DNA of 64,000 bases from Leucobacter sp. wl10 (GCF_003569785.1 NZ_KZ983996.1:62001-126000), one strand, 5' to 3'. Shown: positions 52,345-61,583, counted from the stretch's first letter. The notes: generated by a model from the letters alone, not told the origin. Translations and numbers: made by a program.

Positions 52345-53649
52345 ATGGGATTCTGGGGACGCCGCGACCGCGAGGCGCAGGAGCGGCAGGAGCGGCAGGA
52401 CACGGGCGACGCGGAGCTGGCGCATCGCGCCCGCACCGCGCTCGTGACCGCGGACGAGCGCATCCGGGCGACCGACGACGAGCTCGCCTTCGCGTCCGCA
52501 GAGCTGGGCGACGCCGCGACGGCCGAGCTGCGGATCGGGCTCGAAGCGGTGCGCAAGCACATGACCGAAGCCTTCCAGCTGCACCAGCTGAACAACGATG
52601 CCACCCTCGACACCGCGGAGGAGCTTCGCACACGGAACGCCCGCATCGTGCAGCTCTGCGAGTGGGCGGAACAGGTGCTCGACGAGCGCACCGCCGATCT
52701 CCAGGAGCGCGTCGCGCTCGCGCGCAGCGCACCCCAGACGCTGCAGCGCGTGCGCGACGACGCCGAGCAACTGCGCGGGCGCCTTCCCGAGACCCGGGCG
52801 ACCCTGCGTCGACTCGCCGATCGCTACAGCGCCGAAGCGCTGCAGCGGGTCCGGATGACCGCCGACGACGCCGAGCAGCTGCTCGACTTCGCGCTCCGCT
52901 CCGCGGATCTCTCCGAGCGGCGTCGGGCAGCGGGCAAGCCGGAAGAGGCGAACCTCGCGCTCGAGACGGCGACGGAGACCGTGCGCAGGGCCGTCTCGAT
53001 CCTCGACGGAGTCGACGGTTTCGAGATCCAGGCGCTGCGCGCCCAGACCACCCTCGCCGAGGTGATCGAGGACTCGCGCAGCGACCTCGCCGCGGTCCGC
53101 TCCGAGCGGCGCACGCCGGCGGTCGAGGAGGCGGCCTCCCGGCTCGAGTCCGCCCTGGCCGGGCTGAGCACCGGCCCGCAGCGCGATCCCTTCGCCGATC
53201 TCGCGATCGTCTCGGCAGCCAACACCGCCCTCGATGCCGCGCGGGAGCGCGCCGCCAGACCGGTGCCAACGCTGGAGCAGGTGCAGCACGACATCTCGAC
53301 CGCCGACCACGCGATCGACATCGCGACCAACATCATCGACGGCCATCGCGGCTGGATCGGCGCCGACGCGCGTACGCGACTCGTCGAGGCGCAGCGGGCC
53401 CGCTCGCAGATCTCGACGCTCTCCACGCGGGAAGAGTCCCGCGAGGAGGCGCGGCAGCTGGCGCGCCGCTCGGCGGGGCTCGCCGACGAGGCCCTGCAAC
53501 TCGCGCAGCGCGATATCGACTCGTCGCGCCCCGACAACGACGATTGGGGCTGGAACGGGCGCGGACGGCGCTCGGGCGGCGCGAGCATTCTCGGGCCGGT
53601 GATCGGCGGGGCGATCCTCGGCGGGCTGCTCGACGAGATCTTCGACTGA
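52345..53649 (+). CDS. coiled-coil protein, partner of PspA, ends in Gly-rich hydrophobic tail
   Basis: A 434-aa mostly helical protein with long Ala/Glu/Arg-rich coiled-coil stretches (residues 15-260 and 330-400). The C-terminus is GRGRRSGGASILGPVIGGAI and LGGLLDEIFD, a short Gly-rich hydrophobic tail seen in the tail of some TPM-domain proteins of actinobacteria, but the TPM domain itself is absent. No enzyme motif is seen. The 15-bp spacing from pspA means co-translation. It may be a scaffold or anchor for PspA at the membrane, which is inference. Confidence 0.7.
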   Translation: MGFWGRRDREAQERQERQDTGDAELAHRARTALVTADERIRATDDELAFASAELGDAATAELRIGLEAVRKHMTEAFQLHQLNNDATLDTAEELRTRNARIVQLCEWAEQVLDERTADLQERVALARSAPQTLQRVRDDAEQLRGRLPETRATLRRLADRYSAEALQRVRMTADDAEQLLDFALRSADLSERRRAAGKPEEANLALETATETVRRAVSILDGVDGFEIQALRAQTTLAEVIEDSRSDLAAVRSERRTPAVEEAASRLESALAGLSTGPQRDPFADLAIVSAANTALDAARERAARPVPTLEQVQHDISTADHAIDIATNIIDGHRGWIGADARTRLVEAQRARSQISTLSTREESREEARQLARRSAGLADEALQLAQRDIDSSRPDNDDWGWNGRGRRSGGASILGPVIGGAILGGLLDEIFD

Positions 53650-53883
53650 GCCGCCCGCGTTCGGTCCAGGCGGACGATCGAGGCGGCGGCCACGACGGAT
53701 CGCATGAGCGACTCCCCTCATCGCCGTGGTCACGGGCGGCGACAGCGGCTCCTCCGCGATGCCGGAACCCCGCGCACGGACGGTGTGATCGCCGCGGGGC
53801 TGGGCCGCCGCGATGTAGGGACTCCACCAAGGTTTTTCGATTCCGTTGGAGAGGTTCGGGAGCGTGGCGCGGAGACCCCGCGC

Positions 53884-53889
53884 TAGGCT
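53884..53889 (+). promoter_or_regulatory. -10 box of leaderless accD transcript
   Basis: TAGGCT sits seven bases before the GTG of the carboxylase gene at 53897. The same hexamer with the same spacing precedes the Nudix gene. No Shine-Dalgarno is visible, so the message is probably leaderless. The rest of the 247-bp gap after the coiled-coil gene holds no gene that I can support. Confidence 0.65.
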
Positions 53890-53896
53890 GGCATGC

Positions 53897-55507
53897 GTGA
53901 CTGCAGAGAACGCCACCGCGCCAGCGACCGAGGAGCTCGCGACGACCGCGGGCCGCATCGCCGACCACCGCCGCAAGTACCAGGAGGCCGTCGGCGACCG
54001 CGACGCCACGGCCGCCGCCAAGCAGCACCCGCGCGGCAAGATGACCGCGCGCGAGCGCATCGCGGCGCTGCTCGATCCGGGATCGTTCGTCGAGTTCGAC
54101 AAGTACGTGAAGCACCGCACCCACGCCTTCGGCATGGAGGGCAGTCGTCCCTTCGGCGACTCGGTGGTGACGGGCGCCGGCACCATCCACGGCCGCCAGG
54201 TGGTCGTCTTCTCGCAGGACTTCACCACCTTCGGCGGCTCGCTCGGCGAGGTGGCGGGCGAGAAGATCGTCAAGGCGATGGAGTTCGCGCTCAAGACGGG
54301 GGCCCCGATTCTCGGCATCCTCGACTCGGGCGGCGCGCGAATCCAGGAGGGCGTGGTGGCGCTGAGCAAGTACGCCAACATCTTCCGCCTCAACACGGCC
54401 TGCTCGGGGGTGATCCCGCAGATCTCCATCGTGATGGGCCCCTCCGCGGGCGGCGCGGTCTACTCCCCCGCACTCACCGACTTCGTGATCATGGTCGACA
54501 AGACGAGCCACATGTTCGTGACCGGCCCCGACGTGATCAAGACAGTCACCGGCGAGGAGGTCGGCTTCGAAGAGCTCGGCGGCGCGCTCACCCACAACAA
54601 GACGAGCGGCGTCTCCCACTACCTCGCGAGCGACGAGCTCGACGCGCTCGACTACGCGCGCGCGCTCATCAGCTACCTGCCCGACAACAACCTCGCCGAG
54701 GCCCCGGTCTACGACAGCGACACCGCGCTCGAGATCACCGACGCCGACCGCAGGCTCAACACCATCATCCCCGACAGCCCGAACCAGCCCTACGACATGA
54801 GGGGGATCATCGAGGCCATCCTCGACGGAGCCGACTTCCTCGAGGTGCAGCCGCTGTTCGCCCCCAACATCCTCATCGGCTTCGGCCGCGTCGAGGGACG
54901 CACGGTCGGCATCGTGGCCAACCAGCCGGCGCAGATGGCGGGCACGCTCAACATCGACGCGAGCGAGAAGGCGGCCCGCTTCGTGCGGTTCTGCGACGCG
55001 TTCTCGATCCCGATCCTCACCCTCGTCGACGTGCCCGGCTACCTGCCCGGAACCGACCAGGAGTTCCAGGGCGTCATCCGCCGCGGCGCGAAGCTGCTCT
55101 ACGCCTACGCCGAGGCGACCGTGCCGCTCGTCACGATCATCACCCGCAAGGCCTACGGCGGCGCGTACATCGTCATGGGCTCGAAGGAGATGGGCGCCGA
55201 CTTCAACATCGCCTGGCCGACCGCCGAGATCGCGGTGATGGGGGGCGCGGGCGCCGTGAACATCCTCTACCGCAAGGAGCTGGCGACCGCGGCCGAGCGC
55301 GGCGAGGACGTCGAGGCGCTGCGCGCCGAGCTGACCGCGAAGTACACGGCCGACGTGTCGAGTCCGTTCCTCGCCGCCGAGCGCGGCGAGCTCGACAACG
55401 TGCTCGAGCCCGCCGGCACCCGCCTCGCGGTGATCAAGGCGCTGCGCGGCCTGCGCGGCAAGCGCGAGGAGCTGCCCGCCAAGAAGCACGGCAACATCCC
55501 GCTCTGA
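53897..55507 (+). CDS. accD: acyl-CoA carboxylase beta (carboxyltransferase) subunit
   Basis: Carboxyltransferase of an actinobacterial acetyl/propionyl-CoA carboxylase (AccD5/PccB type), making malonyl- or methylmalonyl-CoA. The 536-aa protein shows [20 protein letters not shown] near the start, [39 protein letters not shown] (acyl-CoA oxyanion hole), [17 protein letters not shown], and [19 protein letters not shown] with [20 protein letters not shown], the second half of the site. GTG 53897 is the start because the N-terminus is short and TAGGCT lies seven bases upstream. The epsilon subunit gene follows after 36 bp; the biotin-carrier alpha subunit is not in this window. Confidence 0.93.
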   Translation: MTAENATAPATEELATTAGRIADHRRKYQEAVGDRDATAAAKQHPRGKMTARERIAALLDPGSFVEFDKYVKHRTHAFGMEGSRPFGDSVVTGAGTIHGRQVVVFSQDFTTFGGSLGEVAGEKIVKAMEFALKTGAPILGILDSGGARIQEGVVALSKYANIFRLNTACSGVIPQISIVMGPSAGGAVYSPALTDFVIMVDKTSHMFVTGPDVIKTVTGEEVGFEELGGALTHNKTSGVSHYLASDELDALDYARALISYLPDNNLAEAPVYDSDTALEITDADRRLNTIIPDSPNQPYDMRGIIEAILDGADFLEVQPLFAPNILIGFGRVEGRTVGIVANQPAQMAGTLNIDASEKAARFVRFCDAFSIPILTLVDVPGYLPGTDQEFQGVIRRGAKLLYAYAEATVPLVTIITRKAYGGAYIVMGSKEMGADFNIAWPTAEIAVMGGAGAVNILYRKELATAAERGEDVEALRAELTAKYTADVSSPFLAAERGELDNVLEPAGTRLAVIKALRGLRGKREELPAKKHGNIPL

Positions 55508-55543
55508 CCGACGGGCGAACGAGGAGACGGGCGGAGCGACGGA

Positions 55544-55840
55544 GTGAGCGGGAGCACGATGAGCGAGGACGACGCGCGGCTTCCCCCCGACGCCGCCGCG
55601 CGCGACGCGGCCAAGCGGGGGGTGCTCGGCGCGCACGACGACGCGATCAGCGGCGAGGACATCGCCTTCGTCACGCGTCGGCTCTGCGACGAGGAGCGCG
55701 CAGCGGTGATCGCGGTGCTGACGCAGGCGCGAGCGGAGGAGACGCGACGGGCGAAGCGCGTGGAGCGCCGGGATCGCGAGCCGTGGGCTCGCTCCCAGCG
55801 GGTGCCGGAGGGCATCAGGGACCTGTTCACCGAGGGTTGA
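55544..55840 (+). CDS. accE: acyl-CoA carboxylase epsilon subunit
   Basis: Small (98 aa) subunit that holds the alpha and beta subunits together in actinobacterial carboxylases. The conserved core is ISGEDIAFVTRRLCDEERAA then VIAVLTQARAEE; it is followed by a basic, Arg-rich tail. Position directly after accD supports the call. The start may be GTG 55544 or ATG 55559. The short size and lack of other motifs limit certainty. Confidence 0.75.
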   Translation: MSGSTMSEDDARLPPDAAARDAAKRGVLGAHDDAISGEDIAFVTRRLCDEERAAVIAVLTQARAEETRRAKRVERRDREPWARSQRVPEGIRDLFTEG

Positions 55841-55856
55841 GAGACGCTCCGCTCGA

Positions 55857-55862
55857 TAGGCT
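55857..55862 (+). promoter_or_regulatory. -10 box of leaderless Nudix transcript
   Basis: TAGGCT seven bases before the ATG at 55870, the same arrangement as for accD. The gene therefore has its own promoter just after the accE stop. Confidence 0.6.
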
Positions 55863-55869
55863 TGCGGGC

Positions 55870-56559
55870 ATGGAACGATCCGCCGCGGAACGCGAGCTGC
55901 GGGAGCTGATGCGCCGCGGCATCGCGCTCGACTTCCGCCCGCAGGGCGGACTCGCGGACCTCACCGACCTCCCGGCGCGGCGCTCCGCGGTGCTGATCCT
56001 CTTCGGCGCGCTAGATCGCATCCCGGCCCACGGGCCCGCCCCCGCGGTGCCGCACGAGCTCGACGTGCTGCTCACGCGCCGCGCCGATCGCATGCGGCAC
56101 CACGCCGGGCAGATCGCCTTTCCCGGCGGGGGCGCCGAACCGGCCGACTCCGACGCCGCCACGACGGCGCTGCGCGAGGCCTCCGAGGAGACCGGGCTCG
56201 ACCCGGCGGGGGTCGAGGCGCTGGGCTCGCTGCCCGAGGTGCACATCCCGCTGAGCAACAATCTGGTGACGCCGGTGGTGGGGTGGTGGCGGCTGCCGAG
56301 CGAGGTGGCGGCGGATCGGACCGAGTCGGTGGAGGTGTTCCGCGTACCGGTCGCCGAGCTGCTGGATCCGACAGCCCGCGGCACCTCGCTCCTGCGCCGC
56401 GGTGGCACCGCGTATCGCGGCCCGGCGTTCAGACTCGCGCCGCACCTGGGCGGACACGTGGTGTGGGGGTTCACGGGGATCCTGCTGGCCACGCTGTTCG
56501 ACGAACTGGGCTGGAGCCGCCCCTGGGACGCGTCCCGGGAGTTTCCGGTGCGGGGATAG
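55870..56559 (+). CDS. Nudix hydrolase, CoA pyrophosphatase-like
   Basis: A 229-aa Nudix protein. The Nudix box is GGGAEPADSDAATTALREAS followed by EETGLD, with the metal-binding Glu residues in REASEE. HHAGQIAFPGGG just before it is typical of the CoA-diphosphatase (NudL) subfamily, which splits CoA into phosphopantetheine and 3',5'-ADP. Being next to acyl-CoA carboxylase genes fits a CoA-related role but does not prove it. ATG 55870 is supported by the -10 hexamer. Confidence 0.82.
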   Translation: MERSAAERELRELMRRGIALDFRPQGGLADLTDLPARRSAVLILFGALDRIPAHGPAPAVPHELDVLLTRRADRMRHHAGQIAFPGGGAEPADSDAATTALREASEETGLDPAGVEALGSLPEVHIPLSNNLVTPVVGWWRLPSEVAADRTESVEVFRVPVAELLDPTARGTSLLRRGGTAYRGPAFRLAPHLGGHVVWGFTGILLATLFDELGWSRPWDASREFPVRG

Positions 56560-56864
56560 GGGCGAGGCCCAGCCGCGCCGGAGCGCCGCGAGACGGAGGA
56601 GGCCGAGTGGGCGAGGACGAATACTCAGGGGGAACGTCCTCGCCCACCACTCCGGCAGGACGCTCGAAAGGGGGATGGCGTCGAACCGGATCGCAACCCG
56701 ACCGAACTCCTCACGCGCGAGCGCGATCGAATCTCGGCGGGTTGCTAGGCAGTATGGGCCCGAATCGCCGCCGGAGGGCCCCTGGGGTCGTGAAGACCAC
56801 CCGGGACCGCTCCGCGGCCCACCCCTCGCGGGTGGCCGCGGCGCCGAGGCGGGCGCCCGACGGA
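56560..56864. other. intergenic with strong hairpin between Nudix and aldolase-like genes
   Basis: No gene is seen in this 305-bp stretch between two convergent genes. It contains the terminator hairpin at 56607-56647. The rest is GC-rich and shows no repeat or RNA gene that I can support. Confidence 0.5.
56607..56647. terminator. 13-bp stem terminator between convergent genes
   Basis: Perfect inverted repeat GTGGGCGAGGACG (56607-56619) and CGTCCTCGCCCAC (56635-56647) with a 15-nt loop. It lies 47 bp after the Nudix stop and serves the plus strand at least. Confidence 0.75.
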
Positions 56865-57503
56865 TCAGGCGTGGCGCGCGTCGCCCGCAGGGAAGGCGGT
56901 CTCGGCGTCGCCGAGCTGCAGCGCGAGCGCCGTCGCCTGCGCCGCGTCCTCGAGATTCAGCGCGCGTCGATACGCCATGCCCACGGAGTCGGCGACCACG
57001 GAGCAGCCGTGGTGCCGCATGACGACGCAGTCGTGCTCGCGCAGCTGCTCGGCCGCGGTGTCGGCCAGCTCGTCGGTGCCGTTGTGGTAGAACGGCGTGA
57101 CGCCGATGGATCCCAGGTAGTAGGCGTGGTCGAGGGTGAGCAGGCGGATCGGCCGGCCGAGGCTCGCGAGCACCACGGCGGTGCGCGGATGCAGGTGCAG
57201 CACGCAGTTGGCGTCGGGGCGGGCCCGGTAGGCCCGGTGGTGCAGCTTCCACTCGCTCGACGGCTTGACGCCTCCCGGCGCTGGAGCTCCCGTCTCGTCG
57301 TCGGCGAGACCGAGCACGGCGAAGTCGTCGGGGGTGAGTCGGTCGAGCCAGGTTCCGCTGCCCGTCACCACGAAGGCGTCGTCCGAGAGGCGGGCCGAGA
57401 GATTGCCCGCGCTCGCGAGCACCAGTCCGCGGCTCACCGCGTCGCGCCCCACCTCGATCAGCTCCTGCACGAGGCGTTCCGGATCCCGCGGCTGCTCACT
57501 CAT
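56865..57503 (-). CDS. class II aldolase/adducin family protein
   Basis: A 212-aa Zn-dependent aldolase-like protein (fuculose-phosphate aldolase/adducin fold). SAGNLSARLSDD forms the phosphate-binding loop, SSEWKLHHRAYRARPD holds the catalytic Glu, LHLHPRTAVVLA supplies two Zn-binding His, and VVMRHHGCSVVADS the third. The substrate cannot be named; some members act on rhamnulose- or fuculose-phosphate, others on methylthioribulose-phosphate. It is convergent with the Nudix gene and its start is 115 bp from the end of dgt. Confidence 0.85.
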   Translation of the reverse strand: MSEQPRDPERLVQELIEVGRDAVSRGLVLASAGNLSARLSDDAFVVTGSGTWLDRLTPDDFAVLGLADDETGAPAPGGVKPSSEWKLHHRAYRARPDANCVLHLHPRTAVVLASLGRPIRLLTLDHAYYLGSIGVTPFYHNGTDELADTAAEQLREHDCVVMRHHGCSVVADSVGMAYRRALNLEDAAQATALALQLGDAETAFPAGDARHA

Positions 57504-57618
57504 CCCACCACGGTACCGCGTCCCTCGGAGCCGCGCCCCCGTGCCGCCTTCGCCTGCTCGGCCCCCACCGCGCCGGGAGAGGATGCGCGCGCCGGGCGAG
57601 CGCGCCGAGCCGGACGGC

Positions 57619-59274
57619 TCAGGCCGCGCCGGTGAGCTCGCGGTGCGTGGACACGGCCTGCTGGTCGCTCAGCGAGGCGACGTAGTCGAGGATCGCGCGG
57701 GCGCGCCCCTGCTGCCGCAGGCCCGCATCGCTCGTGTCCCCGATCAGCAGTTCGGGCCGATCCCGCCGCAGCGCGAAACTCGCGTCGGTGGCCTCGTCGG
57801 ACCACTCCAGCAGCCGCCGCGGCGCCCGACCGGAATCCGCGGGATCGCCCAGCCACTCGTCGAAGCCCAGCGCCAGCTCCTGCACGACCCGCGCCCGACC
57901 GCGCTGCGTCTGCCCGAGCTCGGGGCGCTCGAGCACGAAGTGGGCGTGCACGAACTTCAGCACCGCCACCTCGTGCCACGCCTGGCGGTCCAGGCGCACG
58001 TGCCCGCCGCGCACGTTCGGGTGCTCATCGACCACGATCGACGTGCGGAGGTGCTCGATCCAGCGCCGCGTGAAACTCGACACGGCCCGCTCGCTGTCGA
58101 TGCCGCCGTCGTACGGCGTGGCGAGCAGCGACTCGGCCACCTCGTCGCTGACGCGACGCACCGCCGCCGTGAAAGCGTCGCGGTCCGCGATCCAGGCGTC
58201 CTTGGCCCGCACCCTCCGCCACAGCAGCTCGAGCGATCGCCCCGGCGCCCGCCACGCCGCCTGCAGCTCGGACGACTCCTCGGCGGCGAGCGCGGCCTCG
58301 TGCGCCAGCCAGGCCCGCAGCTCGCCCGACACGGCCGCCTGCTGCAGCACGCCGGCCCGGGCGAAGTCGTCGAGGTCGTGCACGGCGTAGGCGATGTCAT
58401 CGGCGAGATCCATCACCGCGCACTCCACCGTCTGCAACCCGCCGCCGATGCGGGGGAACGCCGCGAGTGCGCGCTCCATCTCGGTCGCCTCGAGGGCGTA
58501 GGCCGAGAACTTCTCCGCCCCCTCGACGGGGTCGCCCCCCACCCCGCGGGGCCGATCCTGCACCGGCGTCTGCTGCACCGTGACGCCGATCCACTCCGCG
58601 CGCGTCCACGGGTACTTCAGCGTGGCCGCGCGGCTGGCCGCGGTGAGGTTGAGTCCCGGGAAGTCGCGGCCGAGGGTGTCGAGCTGCGTGAGGATGCGGA
58701 AGCTCTGGGCGTTGCCTTCGAAGCCCTCCGCGAGGCCGAGGCGCTCGCGCGCCACACGATCCAGCACCCGCTCGCCGAGATGCCCGAACGGCGGGTGACC
58801 GACGTCGTGCGCGTGGGCCGCGGCCTGCGCGACGATCGTGTCGCAGCCCCCGAGCCGGGTCACGATCGCTCCCGTCTCATCGTCCTCGACGCGCTCGCCC
58901 CTCGCGAACGCGGCGTGCCGGGCCTCGTGGCCGGCGAGCTGGGCGGCGATGACCCGCGCCACCGCGCTCACCTTCAGCGAGTGGGTGAGACGGTTGTGCA
59001 TCACCGGGCCGACCCCCGACTGCGGCACCACCTGGGTCACGTCGGAGAGGCGCGCGAAGTACGGGGAGAAGCGGATGCGCTCGAGGTCGATGCGATACTC
59101 CTGCGGGCTGCGCTCTCCCGCCGCCCCCGGTGCGCGGCCCTCGGTGTCGTCGACGGCCGCCGACCGGTGCTGCGAGGAGACGTGCTCCACGTACCGGCGC
59201 GCCTCGCGCGGGTCGTCATTCGCGGGCGCGGGCTCCCCGCGCGTCCGCGGCGGCTGTGCGGTCATGCGTTCCAT
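57619..59274 (-). CDS. dgt: deoxyguanosinetriphosphate triphosphohydrolase
   Basis: Cleaves dGTP (and probably other dNTPs) to deoxynucleoside and tripolyphosphate. HD-domain residues are visible in a 551-aa protein: RLTHSLKVSAVARVIAAQLA, AHAHDVGHPPFGHLGERVLD, and GFEGNAQSFRILTQLDTLGR; IAYAVHDLDD gives a later Asp. The N-terminal sequence RFSPYFARLSDVTQVVPQSG is typical. ATG 59274 and ATG 59265 are both possible. In some bacteria dGTPases limit phage replication; here it stands away from the defence island, so a housekeeping role is more likely. Confidence 0.9.
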   Translation of the reverse strand: MERMTAQPPRTRGEPAPANDDPREARRYVEHVSSQHRSAAVDDTEGRAPGAAGERSPQEYRIDLERIRFSPYFARLSDVTQVVPQSGVGPVMHNRLTHSLKVSAVARVIAAQLAGHEARHAAFARGERVEDDETGAIVTRLGGCDTIVAQAAAHAHDVGHPPFGHLGERVLDRVARERLGLAEGFEGNAQSFRILTQLDTLGRDFPGLNLTAASRAATLKYPWTRAEWIGVTVQQTPVQDRPRGVGGDPVEGAEKFSAYALEATEMERALAAFPRIGGGLQTVECAVMDLADDIAYAVHDLDDFARAGVLQQAAVSGELRAWLAHEAALAAEESSELQAAWRAPGRSLELLWRRVRAKDAWIADRDAFTAAVRRVSDEVAESLLATPYDGGIDSERAVSSFTRRWIEHLRTSIVVDEHPNVRGGHVRLDRQAWHEVAVLKFVHAHFVLERPELGQTQRGRARVVQELALGFDEWLGDPADSGRAPRRLLEWSDEATDASFALRRDRPELLIGDTSDAGLRQQGRARAILDYVASLSDQQAVSTHRELTGAA

Positions 59275-59705
59275 TCAACCATCCCGCCGGGGCCGGGCGC
59301 CGCTCCTGGCGCGGGCCGGAGCCTCGGCGAGCGCCCCGAGGGGCGGGCACGTTGGAAGGCGCTGCTCGCCCGGCTGTGGTCCCAGCCCGAGTCGATCGCC
59401 CGTGCCCCGCCCGGCAACGACGAGTTCCGAACAGCCGCCGCGTGGCGGTCGAAGCCGCTCCTCGTGACTCGTGTTTGCGGACTCGGACCTCCGGGATGGG
59501 TCGGGGTCGGCGTCCCCCACGCCGCACGCCGTTCACCGTGCGGCACAGTTTTGCCTTCGAGCACATCGAATCCGCCTCGGCGATGTGCTCGAAGGCAAAA
59601 CTGTGCCGCAGGGTGAAGCTCGCGCCGAGTCGGCGCGAGCCGAGACGACCCGCTTCCGGTCTTCGACCCGATGTGGTTACGCTGGGAGCGGGAGAGGAGA
59701 GAGCC
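59275..59705. other. intergenic carrying a large perfect palindrome
   Basis: The 431-bp stretch between divergent dgt and lipid-kinase starts has no gene with a domain. It holds the 30-bp inverted repeat described separately, GGTTACGCT near 59677 that may be a -10 for the lipid kinase, and GAGAGGAGAGA as its Shine-Dalgarno. Confidence 0.5.
59539..59610. repeat. perfect 30-bp inverted repeat with 12-nt loop
   Basis: Left arm 59539-59568 begins TGCGGCACAGTTTTGCC and ends GAGCACATCG; right arm 59581-59610 is its exact reverse complement; the loop is 12 nt. It is longer than a usual terminator and sits between divergent genes, so termination is not its role. It may be a MITE-like or REP-like element, a large operator, or the footprint of an excised element. 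Both arms encode the same short peptide motif on opposite strands, which is a consequence of the palindrome. Confidence 0.9.
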
Positions 59706-60683
59706 ATGAGCGACAAGATCGGCATCGTCTGGAATCCGTCGAAGGTCGAGGAGCGGGATCTGCGCTCGGCCGTCGACCGGGCGTTCGAGCGGGCCTTCGA
59801 CGCCGACGCCGAACGGCCCGAGTGCCTCTGGTTCGAGACGAGCGAAGACGATCCGGGGCAGGGCGCTGCGGGCGAAGCGCTCGATCAGGGCTGCGGCGTG
59901 GTCGTCGCGGCTGGCGGCGACGGCACGGTGCGCGCGGTGGCCGAGCGGCTGGGCGGTTCGGGATCGCCGGAGGCCGAGCTGGGCATCGTGCCGCTCGGCA
60001 CCGGCAACCTGTTGGCCCGCAACCTGGGCCTGCCGCTGGGCGCCCCGCGCGACGCCCTCGAGCGGATGCTCAGGAGCGAGGCGTCGCCGCTCGACCTCGG
60101 CGAGGTGCGGCTGCGATCGACCGCGAGCGACGACGGGGCGGTGGAGCAGCGCCACGGCTTCGTGGTGATGGTCGGTTTCGGCATCGACGCGCAGATGATC
60201 GCCGAGACCGACGACGAGCTCAAGGCGAAGACCGGGTGGCTGGCCTACGTCGAGTCGCTCGGGCGGGCCGCCTCGGGCACCGAGGTGATCGAGTTCTCGC
60301 TGCGCGTCGACGACGGCGAGCCGCGCGCGGAGAACGCTCACACGCTGCTCGTGGCGAACTGCGGCAGCATCCAGGGCGGCATCACGCTGCTGCCCGACGC
60401 GGTACCCGACGACGGCGAGCTCGACCTGCTGGTGCTGCGCGCCGACGACGCGGGGGCGTGGCTCGACACGATGAAGAACATGGTCTGGGACAACGGCCTC
60501 AAGCGGCTCATCTCGGGCGCCGGCACGGCCGAGAGCTCCGGATCGACCGCGCACCTGCGCGCGCGGAGCGTGCGCGTCGAGCTGCCCGAAGCGCTCGCCT
60601 TCGAGATCGACGGCGACGACGTCGGCGAGGTCGCGGCGTTCGAGGTGCGGATACTGCCGGGCGCGTTGCGGGTGCGCGCGTAG
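59706..60683 (+). CDS. diacylglycerol/sphingosine kinase-like lipid kinase
   Basis: A 325-aa lipid kinase of the DagK/YegS fold. The catalytic-domain signature is VVVAAGGDGTVRAVAERL (GGDGT) and LGIVPLGTGNLLARNLGLP. A beta-sandwich C-terminal half follows (LLVANCGSIQGGITLLPDAV, ELDLLVLR). It probably phosphorylates a lipid alcohol for phospholipid recycling; the exact substrate is unknown. ATG 59706 follows GAGGAGAGAGCC. It is followed by a small hairpin. Confidence 0.87.
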   Translation: MSDKIGIVWNPSKVEERDLRSAVDRAFERAFDADAERPECLWFETSEDDPGQGAAGEALDQGCGVVVAAGGDGTVRAVAERLGGSGSPEAELGIVPLGTGNLLARNLGLPLGAPRDALERMLRSEASPLDLGEVRLRSTASDDGAVEQRHGFVVMVGFGIDAQMIAETDDELKAKTGWLAYVESLGRAASGTEVIEFSLRVDDGEPRAENAHTLLVANCGSIQGGITLLPDAVPDDGELDLLVLRADDAGAWLDTMKNMVWDNGLKRLISGAGTAESSGSTAHLRARSVRVELPEALAFEIDGDDVGEVAAFEVRILPGALRVRA

Positions 60684-60688
60684 CCGCT

Positions 60689-60710
60689 TCGACCCGACGG
60701 GGCGGGTCGA
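60689..60710 (+). terminator. short hairpin after lipid kinase
   Basis: TCGACCCG (60689-60696), 6-nt loop, CGGGTCGA (60703-60710): an 8-bp perfect stem six bases after the stop codon. The stem can be extended with one mismatch. Likely terminator of the lipid-kinase message. Confidence 0.5.
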
Positions 60711-60863
60711 GGCCGGGCGCGGGCCTCCGCCGGCGCCGCCCGCTGAGAAGGCACCGGTTGAACGTGCCACTGTCAGCTTCCTCTCCCACGGTTCGGAGGC
60801 CGCTCATTGCTACGCTTGGCATCCTGGAACGGATCGAATCGACGCGCAGTGTCAGGAGCCCCC

Positions 60864-61577
60864 GTGCAGAAGTCCCAGAAGGTCCTCATCGGCGCCGGTG
60901 CAGGCGTGCTCGCGCTCGCCGCGCTGGCCGCGCTCGCCGGCCCCGTCGTCTACCGCGACTTCATCGCTCCGCCGGCCGCCTCCGCGCCGACCTTGGGAGC
61001 GAGTGACGGCGCCCTATCCGACTCGGCCGGTGCGACGCTCGATCCGCAAGCGCTCGTCGGCGCCTGGAGCGTGGCCGACGGTTCGGAGGCCGGCTACCGC
61101 GTCAACGAGGTGCTCAACGGCACCGACGTGACCGTGACCGGCCGCACCGATCAGGTGAGCGGCGGCTTCACCATCGGGAAGGACGGTCTCACGCTCGAGT
61201 CCGCCGAGCTCACCGTCGACGTCGCCTCGATCGCCACCGACAGCGCGCAGCGCGACACGTACTTCCGCGACCAGGCGCTGCGCAGCGGGGAGTACCCCAC
61301 CGCGACGTTCGCGCTCACCGATCCGGTGTCGCTCGAAGCCGCCCCGGGATCCGGCTCCGTCGTGCAGGCGGAGGCCGTGGGAGACCTCACGATCGCGGGG
61401 GTCACGCAGTCGGTCACGGCCTCGGTCGAGGTGCGCTCGGACGGACGGACCGCCGACATCGCCGGCTCGATCCCCATCACCTTCGCCGATTTCGGCGTGG
61501 AGGCGCCGAACCTCGGCTTCGTGTCGGTCGAGGATTCGGGCTTCGTCGAGTTCCAGCTCTCCGCCGCGAAGCAGTAG
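60864..61577 (+). CDS. YceI family protein, membrane-anchored
   Basis: A 237-aa protein with an N-terminal transmembrane segment (VLIGAGAGVLALAALAALAG) and an extracellular YceI beta-barrel. Typical sections are GAWSVADGSEAGYRVNEVL, VTGRTDQVSGGFTIGKDGLT, YFRDQALRSGEYPTATFALT and GDLTIAGVTQSVTASVEVRS. YceI barrels bind isoprenoid-like lipids. GTG 60864 is supported by AGGAG at good spacing; the frame upstream is not used. It ends 6 bp before the RimK-type gene on the opposite strand. Confidence 0.85.
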   Translation: MQKSQKVLIGAGAGVLALAALAALAGPVVYRDFIAPPAASAPTLGASDGALSDSAGATLDPQALVGAWSVADGSEAGYRVNEVLNGTDVTVTGRTDQVSGGFTIGKDGLTLESAELTVDVASIATDSAQRDTYFRDQALRSGEYPTATFALTDPVSLEAAPGSGSVVQAEAVGDLTIAGVTQSVTASVEVRSDGRTADIAGSIPITFADFGVEAPNLGFVSVEDSGFVEFQLSAAKQ

Positions 61578-61583
61578 CGCCGG

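Noticed and set aside
53704..53886. A 60-codon frame between the coiled-coil gene and accD
   Set aside because: No Shine-Dalgarno, no domain, Arg-rich composition, and it ends within the accD promoter.
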